In this document: positions 21,271 to 32,505 of the stretch, in pieces
Layout of the letters: each line of letters begins with the position of its first letter
How positions within the stretch are numbered: position 1 is the stretch's first letter
Origin: Platerodrilus igneus
Taxonomy: Eukaryota; Arthropoda; Insecta; Coleoptera; Lycidae
DNA length: 64,000 nucleotides
NCBI GenBank assembly: GCA_036346225.1
Contig: JARFIW010001469.1
Span: 7,410,001-7,474,000 of the forward strand
Direction of reading: 5' to 3'
Made by a program: the position numbers and the translations under genes
The notes under the pieces: model-generated
What the model was told of the DNA's origin: nothing
The model's database searches: none
The model's input: only the letters and a program-made list of their open reading frames with translations

Positions 21271-22885
21271 CATAGTTTTTGTATAAATCACTTTAAAATA
21301 TTTTTGTCGGTGCAAGCACGGGTTCCAGTTAGAATGCAAATACCTCGGGGAAGTGTGGCATTATGGTTAGTCAGGGGTCACATTGTTAATGCTTTGCAAC
21401 AACACAGATAACATTTATGTACAACTTTAAATATACGAAATAATTATACATTAAACTTATGACGTACAAAGGAAATATTTACAAAAATTTTTGTGTGCAT
21501 TATTATTGTAAATTTCTTTTAACACTGAAAGCGCTTTAGTTTGTAAAGTTGCAAAATGAGCTTCTGTGTTAAGGAATTGAATGTTGTGACTTCACGATGA
21601 AGACCTGGATCTGGTGGTGTGTAGAGAATGATGTACATCGTTAAGTTGAATGGAATGCGGCACGTAGCAGCGGTGGCTGGGATAGGATTTTTATAAGCTT
21701 TGATACCCCGCGGCTGGCATACGGGCGACATCCTTAATTGATAGAAATTAGAGCGAACTCATGGCTAAATGTCCCCAATTCTGGCGTGCATGTTGGCTTC
21801 ACGTGCTCTAGGAGGTAAACCCGATGGCTTCGGAGGTGGAGCTGATTCAAGCTGTGTAATGAGCTGCTTCTACGTCCGTAGTGTGGATATGAGTTTACTT
21901 CATTTTATCTGGTTAGATATGGTGGTCACAACGAAATAATTGGAAGAAAGGCTCTTAGCGCACGAGGAGATTGGTGACTTTCGTCTTGCACTATTTTTAA
22001 GTTTGGTCTCTCTCTTTCACGCGCGCGAGAAACCTTCTATATGCGACCAATTACAAGAATATTTTTGTAGTATTGACATTGCGCGTGTATTTGGTAGGTG
22101 GGGGATTATTTGTAATTTCTCTTTTATCTGTTTTAGCTTGTGTTGGTTTTTACGTTCTTACTCACGATTTCTTCGGGGTTCTATATAATACCTTGAACTT
22201 CTGAGGAATAATGAGCACCCCCAACACGTGTGGTTAAAGTGAATTAGGAAACCAGAGATCATTTTTTGAAGATTTAACGTTCATTAACATACGTGGATTT
22301 CTAAATTTTTGTAGAATGTTACAGGCAAAATGTATTTACAAGCTAACGAGCCACGCCAGGAGTTTGTTATTTATTGCAAATAAATTTTGCTTATAACATT
22401 CTACAGAACTCAAAGGCAGAACATACTTTTATGGCCATATTTAAAATTATGTTTTAGTTTCTACTCAACTTCTATACCTTTATACTTAGTAGTGTTGGAG
22501 CTTGCTACCTGATGGTGGTTTTATTATAGCTTTGCCATCATACATAGTTCTTCGAGCTTATATAGTAATAGCTTAGATTGCTTCATAAGGATATTAGAAA
22601 CTACTCCATTCTGATGAGGCTCAAAAAACCGAAATCTGTCAGTGGACGTTTCTTCTCCGTATGAAGCAATTAAATTATTCTTTTGTTAATGGTTATGCAA
22701 ATGTTTGTTCGATTTGTATAAGTAAATTCGCTTTTATGATTTTCATAAGAGAGTATTTACAGATAAATCTTATGTCATTTTGTTTTATATATATTGCTGT
22801 GATAAGGGGTTGTTTAGGGGTGTATTGAGTAGCAAGGATCGTGTAGTAACCATAAATTGCAATAGGAATAAGAAAACTGCATTTA
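21271..22885. other. Non-coding stretch
   Basis: No supported gene. Frames of about 70-82 codons at 21519-21731, 21940-22188 and 22693-22932 carry no recognisable motif. Confidence 0.5.
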
Positions 22886-22887
22886 TT

Positions 22888-23140
22888 TAGCAGAAAATTA
22901 AGTAATTTGTACATTATGTAAATAGCAAGCATTTAGCACCCTGTATATAGACCGTCATTAACTTTAAACGATGCAAGTAAGCAAATCTTACAACAATAGA
23001 ACGCGTATTTAGCAGAAAAATAGGTAATTCATACATTATGTAAATAGCAAGTATTTAACACGCTGTATATAGACCGTTATTAATTTTAAGTAATGCCAGT
23101 GAGCATATCTTTCAACAATAGACCGCGTATTCAGCAGAAA
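22888..23140. repeat. Two-unit tandem duplication, about 125 bp
   Basis: The unit 'agcagaaaa' ... 'tacattatgtaaatagcaag' ... 'ctgtatatagaccgt' ... 'caacaatag' appears twice in a row with about 10-15% visible differences, followed by the start of a third ('ttcagcagaaa'). Confidence 0.85.
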
Positions 23141-23754
23141 TGATCGTACAGGTAATTAAACACGCATTGAGGAGTGTTCTAATTAGTTATAAAACAAATA
23201 CGAAGATAAAAGATAAAACCTAACAAAGCTTTATGCAATTACAATAAACATTTTTGATAAGAAAACGCAGTTTCAAACACGCATAAAAATACATAAACGA
23301 AAATAGCATTGAAGTTACCTCATTTATTTTGTTCAATTATCCAAAAGGCGATAGCTATACAAAACAACGTCTGGCAACGATAACAAGGTATTTATAGCAA
23401 ATAGATATTACACGCGAAACCGAAGAAATTACATCAGAAACAACTTCGAAATACAGGGAATATTAAAGACCTGGGTGGTTGAGATATCTACAAAACTGTT
23501 GAAAACTCAGCCCACAAGTGGGAGGAGCCTATATTAACACAGAGCAATGATAAGACGGGTCAGTTTAAAAACTCATGCAGGGCGAAGCTGCGTCACTGTT
23601 AATCAGAAAGTCGCGCGTAATTTAAATATAATAAAATATCAAGTGTATGTCACAGTGATAATTGCGCAGCGATTACGAAGACTTCTTTTGCCGTTTAACG
23701 GCTTCGAATCTATGAATGTGTTGATGACAATAATTCAAATTTGGATAGATATAA
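23141..23754. other. Non-coding stretch
   Basis: Nothing supported on either strand. Confidence 0.5.
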
Positions 23755-23890
23755 CATTCCTGAATATTTCGAATCTGTGATATAATATTTCGAATTGATG
23801 ATACATTTCTGAATACTTCGAATCTGTGACATAATAATTCGAATCTGTGATATAACATTTCGAATGGTGGTGTATTTCTGAATATTTCAA
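23755..23890. repeat. Minisatellite built on 'ttcgaatctgtgatataa'
   Basis: About five imperfect units of 'ttcgaatctgtgatataa' or 'tttctgaatatttcgaat' lie between 23755 and 23890, with scattered substitutions. Confidence 0.75.
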
Positions 23891-24239
23891 GTTGCAAGAA
23901 TTCAAGTATGCGTCGATAAGAATAATTCAAATCTGGGTCAATATAATATTACAAATCAGCGTCGACTATTATATTTTGGTACAATTCTGGTACAATTTTG
24001 AGTTGCGAAAGGTATATGAAATAAAGAAGCACGAAGTAATTTTTGGAAAACGAGGGGTGACTGTACTCAAACACTGGTTCAACGAATGAGGACAACAAAG
24101 GGGTGTTGATCAACGACCCGTAGCAGGTCAGATTTATTTAATTTTAAGACATTTTTCTATTTAAATTTCAATACTGAATTTATTCAATTTATATAAACTT
24201 GTGATGAAGTCAACAACAAACATTGCATACGTTAAACTT

Positions 24240-24647
24240 ACGTAATATATTATAAAGGGGTCTAGAACGTTCCAGATTTCTTTGGTTAAAAAGGTAGTTT
24301 TTGGTGACTTTAGATTGAATTCAAAGTATATAAATTTTGGGATAAATAATACATATGATATTGACTGATTGAAGGTGTATTTAAATATTTTTCAAAAATT
24401 GTAAATAATATTTTTTTTCATTATATGAAACTAATTGACTTCGTCTTATCAATTCAAACAAATAGGTAATCATGAAGGGGTGGAGAAGAGAAACATTAAT
24501 CATCGTAACGTTGTACACTCTGTGTAGATTAAAAAGGGCTAGCCGTGGCATAGTAATAATAATAATAAAATTAGTAAGATTAAATTTGAAGTGAGAACAC
24601 AGAGCGGTGGAGTTAAGTAAAAACGTCATAAACACCGAGTACGGCGT

Positions 24648-24650
<3 letters not shown>
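24240..24650 (+). repeat. Dispersed repeat family R2, copy b
   Basis: Relative of 2490-3000. The strongest match is the block 'atcgtaacgttgtacactct' and the following 'gctagccgtggca', then 'cagagcggtgg'. It ends at a TA microsatellite (24651-24683). Confidence 0.55.

Positions 24651-24683
<33 letters not shown>
24651..24683. repeat. (TA)n microsatellite
   Basis: About 33 bp of TA, followed by a triplicated 'ttgacc' word at 24690. Confidence 0.95.
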
Positions 24684-24685
<2 letters not shown>

Positions 24686-24699
24686 GATTGACCTTGACC

Positions 24700-25079
24700 T
24701 TGACCTTCTTTTATTTAATAATAATTGAAATTAAAATAAACAAATAATTTACATTAATTGTGTGTTTATTTTGTACTCATAACCAGACGTTTCCACCGTC
24801 GCTAGCTGCTCTTTATTAATGATGTTTTTCTGTTCTATAATATGATACATGTACTTTATATCTTAACAAATTTTTACAATATGCTTACCAATAAACGGAG
24901 TTTTATATATTTATTACATAGTTTAATAAAACATTCTTTTGAACCATTCATGGGATCATGTTTTAAAATTTGTCTTCATCGAATGACAAGAAATATAAAT
25001 TCCGATAAATCAAGCATTAGTTTCCAAACAAATTTTGTACTACAGATTTAAATATACATTGCCTGCTGATCGCCAACTC
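24700..25079. other. Non-coding spacer between opposed R2 copies
   Basis: An AT-rich spacer between an R2 copy on the plus strand and one on the minus strand. No gene is supported. Confidence 0.45.
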
Positions 25080-25560
25080 TGTGTGCCTTTAAAATAATTT
25101 AAATTTAACATAATTAAATTTTTGCCACGACTAGCTCAGTGCTACTCCGCATAGAGTGACCGACGATATGATGACAGAGAATTTTTACCCACTCCCTTCT
25201 AACACTTCCTATACCTGAATAATGCAAGCGAAATTCACCAAAATTCGTATAATAAGCGAAGAAAATTTACAATTTACTATTTACAGAACTTTAAAATGAA
25301 AATAAATATTCCTATCAAATTTGTTCATTACGAAGATCATAATCCTTTTTACACCTTTTTTGTCAATTAAAGCCAGCAAAAAGAATTATAATTTATCATG
25401 ATTGTTTCGTTGAACGTCCAAAGACCTATTTATCTTTTTAAAAAATACCTTTGCGTACCAACCAAAATTTTGTTGACCTTTTACACAAATATTTAAATTA
25501 CATGCAAGTTCTAAGTTCATCGAATATTTAAAATAATCATTGTAACGTACTATGAATTGA
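25080..25560 (-). repeat. Dispersed repeat family R2, copy c
   Basis: On the minus strand it matches 2490-3000: 'aatatttgtgtaaaaggtca', 'ggtctttggacgttcaa', 'tttttgctggctttaat' and 'ctgagctagtcgtggcaaa' align in the same order. It lies opposed to copy b, making an interrupted inverted repeat. Confidence 0.55.
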
Positions 25561-25729
25561 AAAGATAATTCTGACCCTATACTCCTCCTACTGTTTCTAA
25601 TAGAGCTTCCTGATCTAAATCGATTGCTTGTTCTGTGGTTAACCCTCAGCTTGACGTGCTCCTTAATAGTTAAAAAATGTTTATCAGCAACTTGGAGTTG
25701 TTTTTGAAGTACTAACCCTGTATTTCGTG

Positions 25730-25905
25730 TCGATTTAGTCTCGATTTTAGTTTCCTTACTTAGAGTTGTTTTATAGTTGTGTCCTTATATAGTGTCAATT
25801 TTAATTTCCCATTTATAGTTGTGTCCTTATTTAGAGTCGATTTATCTTCGATTTAGTTGTGTCCTTACTTAGAGTCGATTTATAGCTGTGTCTTTATTTA
25901 GAGCC
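25730..25905. repeat. Minisatellite of 'gttgtgtccttatttagagt' type
   Basis: About five units of 35-45 bp containing 'agttgtgtccttatttagag' and 'tcgattttag/tcgatttat' follow each other with insertions and substitutions. Confidence 0.75.
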
Positions 25906-26594
25906 CTAAATAAATTGTAAATATTTTGTTTATATGAATTAAATCTAGACTTATGATTTATATTAACGGTAGAGTTTTACACTCGTATTTTAACGCGTAC
26001 TTTTATTATTTTACTTCACTTGTAATTCTTAATTTCTAAGAACAGATGGTTCATCCTTATTTCTATTTATAATATCCTAGAAAATTCTTTATTTAAAATG
26101 TATTTATGTAATACAAAAGTCAGTTTATACGATTAATTTAAGGCGTGAATGGATTTATAATGCAAATTAGTTGCATTTTTATAGAAAATATTTGCTTTTG
26201 CGGTAAAACGTGTTTTAATACCCAAAATTATTTATTTTTATGCACAGAAAGGACATTTTATTTATTACAAACGAATAGTTTTTGTATTTATCTTAAAATG
26301 ATTGATTTGCATTCGCATTTAATGCGTTTTAAGGTATCTTAAAATTAATTATTTTTACATATGCTGCTAATGTTATTTGCTACGTATTTATAAAACGCTT
26401 ATATCAAACGGTGATTATTTGTACACGGGCAATTGCATTTTTCAATTGTACATCATTGAATAAACGTACGCTTTTATTATACAGAGCGAACCATGAATTT
26501 TCGGACATTTCAATTTTTTAGATTCTTTTATATTTTAGTGGGGTTTATTTTTAGAATTTGGGTTTCAATGATCTCTGGTGACCCCTTATCACGT

Positions 26595-26638
<44 letters not shown>

Positions 26639-28079
26639 TGAAATTGCTCTATGTGGTCTTCTTACATTTAAAGCCCTGTTAACAATCTGTTCAATACTGG
26701 GGCATATATTAATATATTTGGGGAGTATGTTTAATTTTTACTTATAGTATTGATAAGTACTTAACCTGACATCGTCTGAAGTTTTTATATCCGAGTTATG
26801 ATTAATAAATAATACGTGTTTCTTGTTTGAACCGACCGTGTTATATTAAACACTAATGAAATCGACAAATCGCTCACTTTTGTAAAAGGGGTTATCAGGT
26901 TAGGATGTGGCGTGGATGATAACTTTTGAACTTGCAGTCCCATACACGAAATAATGAAGTGGGAACAGTTCTCGATGCATTTGTTTCTTGAAAGAATGCA
27001 TGTGAAGATTGTATTTAAAAATATTGAGACAGGTATCATAGGTGTATTTTCCTAAATTTTATACGAAGGGTGTAAAGTCTCGATTGTTATTAATGTTTCT
27101 ATTTAATGTTTGATGCTTTTTTGTTTACGTTTGGATCCTAATTTAATATTATTTTGAACCAGCGACGTTATTAATGTAAACTATCTAAGGTTTCTATAAA
27201 TTTTTCAAGATGCCTTCATGCTAAAAGCTTATTTAACTATCTACATTTCCTAAATTGCTTTCTATTTCCTAATGTTTGCTGTAAAACGTGTGTTGCAGAA
27301 CACGGTCACCCTGAAATTCATGTTTCTGTTCGCATGTTATTTGTATTATGAGGGGGGTTCTATTTTTTGATGCTATTTATTATTTCGGGGGAATTTTGAT
27401 TGGTATCTCATTGCATACGCCATTTTTTTGCAAAAAAAGTATTTTTATGCGTTCTGTTTTCCTAGTCGCTTAAAGAAAGTTTAGAAACAATAATTGCGCT
27501 TTTCAAATACTTTTGTTGTAATAGCTAATTTCGAGTTTGCAAGTAACGTTTAGCCTAGTTTGTGTATATTGAATTATTATTGATCGCGATTTTATTTTTC
27601 AAGCAACGACTGATAAAACTGTTACGGCGTCCTGTGCGCGCTATTTATGTCATAATCGTGTATTGTGCACGTTTGGGAAAATTCTAAGTTTTTTTGACGA
27701 GTGCGCTATGACAAACTACTCAAGTATGCTTGAGGATTACGAGGTTATTTAATTATCCTTGATTATATCCACTTTCTTGCCATCTGTGGCTATTAAACTG
27801 AACCCTTTACTGGCGGTAGTTTACTTGAACAATTTCATTTTTATCAAACAATATTTTGTACCATGTATATGTTTGCAGAATTTTACGTACCCATACCTAC
27901 ATCAAACTGAATAATAAAAGTTTCTCTTTTTGAACTATCCGGATAGATTTTCAATTATTGCAGCGACCGTATTGGAGTTAAATTCCAATTTAAGGTCTGT
28001 ATATATACAAAGCAGTCAATTTACAACTAGTAATGTGGTTTTCGCTAGCTTCCGTTTCTCAACATTTGCATGCCGCGAA
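25906..28079. other. Non-coding; contains (TA)n at 26597-26634
   Basis: No supported gene. A TA microsatellite lies at about 26597-26634. Several short open frames have low-complexity, AT-driven composition. Confidence 0.5.
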
Positions 28080-28240
28080 GTGTATCTATAAGACGTCTAT
28101 AGGATTTGGCTATTGATGTATTCATGATACCAAATTTCAATTTAGCTGCGATTTTTTTTAGATTTTTTAAAATGGAATATAAAACGTATTATGCAAAGAA
28201 AAGGTCTGCATGGATTTTGTAAGCAATATTTTACTGTGAA
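28080..28240 (+). repeat. Dispersed repeat family R3, copy b
   Basis: Matches 9590-9770 through 'tattcatgataccaaattt' and 'aatggaatataaaacgtatt'. A 97-codon frame starting inside it at 28191 is not supported by any motif. Confidence 0.65.
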
Positions 28241-29483
28241 CAAGGTTGTCCCACCACTTGTGCTTTGCATGTTATTTTTTAGACGCTCCTTTTCCAGATT
28301 GGATAGAAAAAAGCGAGTGATATCGTCCAGTTTCCTCCATGTTACAGGATATAACCCCGTAGGATTTTGCCTTACGGGTACCCATTCGTCGTACTACAGA
28401 TATTCAAAAGTTTATTACAAAAGAGTTGAGAAATACAACACCGATTGTGTGTTATTGATGCGCATTTGTATATTCATTGTGTAAGTACTGAGATTGAGTG
28501 TTAACATTTTCAACACATTTTATAAGTTTAGTTTTGTTACTGGTAAAATGAACGTTTTGTTGATACATTTTGATTTGCCCCTAAGGGATGGGGACTCCGT
28601 AACAATATAAGTATGCCTCGGCTAACTGGTACCTTAAAAATAATAAACAAAACTATTGAAATTCAAATAACTACGTTACGCTAATCACTTAAGGCTTTTT
28701 CTACTTTGTCATAATTAAGGGCATCAAACTTTCTGTCTCAGCAATTGATTCAATATTATACCTACACGGAAGACGGTATTCCGCATAGGTCTTCTTTGCT
28801 TGGGTTTCCTAAATTTATCACATTACATCTAACTTTCCGTACAATATCTACAAGAATACCTTTTTACTTTTTATCATAATTAAATAAAATCGTAAAGTAA
28901 AATGCATTCCAAATAATATTCCATCACTGAGGTAGCTGAATATTCCTTACAAATGTATCTGCTTGTCTAGTTTTTAAATAAATGCAAATAAAATTTAACC
29001 TTAACTAAAGCTCCACTAACATTAAATAATTTCAAGATAGATACAAATATACTTTCTTTTAACGAAAAAATTTAATTCTTTAACCTCACTCTGGCCAAAT
29101 ATTGCTAAAAGCAATCCTAACAAGATATTAAATCTAATTCATCTATAATACTATCGCTCCAAATATTTCCTTTCCCATATTAAATTGTATGACATTTATA
29201 AATCCAAACTTCTGGGAATATCGCTTATAACAAAATAGCAAACAGCTAAACACCAGCTTTTTCGTTCTATCACTTCTTTGTCAATACTAAATTATTAAAT
29301 TTTTATGCCTTAAGTAACACTAAATTTCATAAAAATATCTAGGGTTATCAGAGTTATCATGAAAAATGATTTTTTTTTCTTAAAACTTTACCGCCCTGTC
29401 TCAATGTTTAAGACGTTTAAGACATACGTTTATAAAAAAGTTTTTCTCAAAATAAACCCAAGAATAACCTTCTTATTAAGAAA
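28241..29483. other. Non-coding stretch
   Basis: Nothing supported; AT-rich DNA up to the target duplication of the BEL/Pao insertion. Confidence 0.5.
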
Positions 29484-29488
29484 CATCC

Positions 29489-29896
29489 TGTTACGTCATC
29501 ATCGAACATTTATTGGAATTGGTGACAATAAATACTTAGTGCGTGCATCCTACAGTTTTCAGTGAAACATTTTATATACCGACAGTGAAAGTGCGTTGAA
29601 GAATACAGTCGCATTCGAACCGTTACAAAAGATGATCGTGTGAGAGCTTTTGGAAGCGACACCATCACCCGGACGAGCGTGTTCTTGGTTGTCCGCAACC
29701 TTGTGTGTGTGAACGTTTATTGCCCACAGCGGCACAGGCCTTAAGGTATTTATACCCTTTATTACGTAGTTTGGTGTAGTTGTTTTTAGTTATTACATAA
29801 CCGCTCCACCGCCAATCGGTATTGCTACAAAAAAGCAATTGGTCCTTCCCTGTAATTAGCATATTTATATCACCTTTATCACCCCCCAATAATCCA
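29489..29896 (+). repeat. 5' LTR of BEL/Pao copy 1
   Basis: 408 bp, from 'tgttacgtcatcatcg' to 'ccaataatcca'. A 'ggtatttatacc' palindrome near 29743 could act as a TATA region. Directly after the LTR, 'tTGGTCC' is the likely start of the primer-binding site. Confidence 0.95.
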
Positions 29897-30562
29897 TTGG
29901 TCCTATAAGTCGATCCGAATTAACTAGTTCTATGGTATACGCATGTCCTAAATTAAATATAATTTTGCATTTCAGCGAGCTTTTAAGTAATTATTTTAGC
30001 TTTTAAATTTGTGCTTAAAGCCCATATTTAGCGGGTTAAAATGTGTAAATATTATTTATACTGTCTCTAGACTAAATTAAGTGATTTCGCCGTAATTAAA
30101 ACCAGCAAGCGTTTTAATTACAAACAAATCCTTAATATAAAATTTGCTATTTTGCATTAAAAGCTATTGCACGTTTTGTATTCACATACAACCCTTTCAG
30201 TCGTTTTACAATGTAAAATATTGAATACATCTGCAAAGGGGATAAAGTTGTAAAGCTGAACCCATCTTGCAAACACGTTAAGCCGCATGTTACCTGTGAG
30301 CTTTGGTAAAGGCCGCCCGGGTTGTAAACGGTACATCTTATCTAAACGCTTTGTTTGACAAACCGTTAGGATTTTCTACGTGGTTTAAAGACCACATTGC
30401 AGGCTAATAGTCATAAAACGTGATTTATTGATTTATACGCTATTTGACATTTTTCGTGGCTTGAACAACAACCCATAATATTTTAATATTTCTCAGCGCG
30501 CATCTGACCGGTTACGGTTTTACAACATTTTTATAGTGTAGGCCTTTCACAATAACTTTCAG
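29897..30562 (+). other. BEL/Pao copy 1 leader (5' untranslated region)
   Basis: This stretch is matched by 63255-63920 of the inverted copy 2. It has no open frame of note and would carry the primer-binding site and packaging signals. Confidence 0.75.
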
Positions 30563-31957
30563 ATTGGCTCCCAAGAAAATACAGGTAGCCGAACTAGAAT
30601 TACTGAAAATACGTATTATAGAAATGTGGTAACTTAGTAACGCTATAGAAAGTGACCCAACTTTAAAAACGTTGTTCCTTATTCAAACAAGGGGCGTAAA
30701 TGACCTTTACAGAGATTTCAATACAATTTTAGTTGCTGTCTTGGCGTCCTGTGACGAGGCAGAATTATTAAATTACAACGCCTTACGGAAGGAAGTAGAT
30801 TCCGCTTATTATTGCATACTGCTGCATCTCGAAACGATGCAAGAAATGAAAGCACCACAAATCATTGAAAATGCTCCAAGCAGCTCGGGATCAAAATTGT
30901 TACCGTTAAAGCTCCCACTTTTAATAATGAGGTAACTGAATTCGCATCTTTTATCGATTTATTTGACAGTCTGGTCTATAACAACGCGTCGCTGTCCAAT
31001 ATCGAAAAGCTAAATTATCTAATCAGTTGCTGTACCGGGGAGTCTTTGAAAATCATTAAATCGGTACCCATTTCGGGAGATAATTTTACCATTTCATATA
31101 ACGCCTTGCGTGAGAGATTTAGCAATCCGCGTTTATTGGCAACTTTGCATTGGAAAGCAATGAAGGACTTTCCACCTTTAAAATCAGAAGACTCTAAGAA
31201 ACTTAGGGCACTTATTGATTGCTTTTCAGAGAACCTTGCTGTTCTAACTAACTTAAAGTTTCCCACTGAACATTGGAACTTTATTCTGGTCGATTGTCTT
31301 TTAGAAAAACTCGATCCGTTCACTAGAAAACGCTTCGAACTCCAATCGGATCCGAAGCAAATACCCAATTTCGATGATTTGAGATATTTTTTAACTCAAC
31401 AATGTGCAGCGTTGGAAACCTTTTCTTCAACCGCACCTGTTTCTTATTCGACGACTGTCCATACATCTCACACATCAGTGCATAAGAAATCCTCAGCGTT
31501 TCAATTTAAACCAAGAGTTTCTTCTAACGTAGTTTCACTGGATACACCAAGTAGCTCCAGTGACTCAAATAATTCATTTTCGCACCATTGTCCTTCTTGC
31601 AAGGGCAATCACTTAATTTACAGATGTCAATCGTTTCTAAAGAAAACTCCGACAGAACGTTTCGACATTGTCAAACGCTTACGCCTTTGTTTAAATTGCT
31701 TACGAACAGACCATGCGTCCATGCAATGCAAATCTTATAATTCCTGTCGAACCTGCGCCAAGCCGCATCATACCTTGCTACATTTTGAAGCGCAACCTGC
31801 TTCTAGCCGTTCAGCTGAACCGACCGCTACACCCCTGCATAAAAATGCCAATAGGACGCAGTCAGCCTCTCCTATTCCGGCAAATGTTTTGTCTTCACAG
31901 ACGAATCTAAATCTTGGGGTTACTGTCTTACTCTCCACTGCTGTTGTGGAAGTTTAA
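30563..31957 (+). pseudogene. BEL/Pao copy 1 gag (start lost, frameshift, stop)
   Basis: Gag makes the particle shell that packages element RNA in the cytoplasm. The first codon reads ATTGGC where copy 2 has ATGGC, so the start is destroyed by one extra T. Residues 'VNDLYRDFN' to 'NAPSSSGSKL' follow, then a frameshift near 30925, then an open frame 31046-31957 with the capsid-like region (family DUF1759). CCHC zinc knuckles 'HCPSCKGNHLIYRCQ' and 'CLNCLRTDHASMQC' come after about residue 185 of that frame. The TAA at 31955-31957 replaces a Gln codon of copy 2. Confidence 0.9.
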
Positions 31958-32500
31958 GACCGGTCTGGTAGATACAAACCGATCAGGGTACTTTTAGACC
32001 CTAGCTCTCAAGCGAGCTTTATTCGAGACGATTGCGTGAGCAAACTTTGGCTTCCACGCATACGTTCTCAAGTCCCGATTTATGGACTTGGGCAGACAAC
32101 TTCAGCGGTCAATAGAGGTGCCGTCAGCTGCACCATTCGCTCTATGTTAGACTCTGAAAAATCTCTAGAAGTCACAACTTTTGTGCTTTCGTCAATATCT
32201 GGCAAATTACCTAGCGTTGAAGTTCCTAATAATTGGGAACACTAATGCGGCCTGCACTTTGCAGACCCGACCTGGAACTCTCCAGGAACTATTGACATGC
32301 TCCTTGGAGCAGATGTTTATCCGTTCATCATCAATGGCGGTGTTATACATGGCAAATTTCTTCAGCCTGCCGCCATAAATACAATTTTTGGTTGGACTAT
32401 TATTGGTCCCACAAAAAGCTTGCAGTCTGATACTGTCCAAGCATTTTTACTTCTGTAGAAGATCCTATCGACCAGACCCTAAGGCGGTTTTGGGAGATAG
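31958..32500 (+). pseudogene. BEL/Pao copy 1 protease region
   Basis: The region matches the aspartic protease of BEL/Pao elements (DUF1758-like), which cuts the polyprotein. 'VLLDPSSQASFIRDD' resembles the LLDxGSQ-type active site, with Ser in place of the Gly seen in copy 2 (DPGSQAS). 'GLHFADP' and 'IDMLLGADVYPFI' follow. A TAA at 32243-32245 interrupts the frame where copy 2 has a sense codon, and another stop follows near 32456. Confidence 0.85.
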
Positions 32501-32505
32501 AAGAG

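Noticed and set aside
28191..28484. 97-codon plus-strand frame
   Set aside because: It begins inside dispersed repeat R3, has no motif, and the other R3 copy does not keep the frame open.
29510..29889. Minus-strand frames of 62 and 74 codons, repeated at 35173-35552
   Set aside because: They lie entirely within the BEL/Pao LTRs, which are non-coding; they recur only because the LTR does.
31015..31368. 117-codon minus-strand frame, repeated at 62449-62802
   Set aside because: Antisense shadow of the BEL/Pao gag in both copies.
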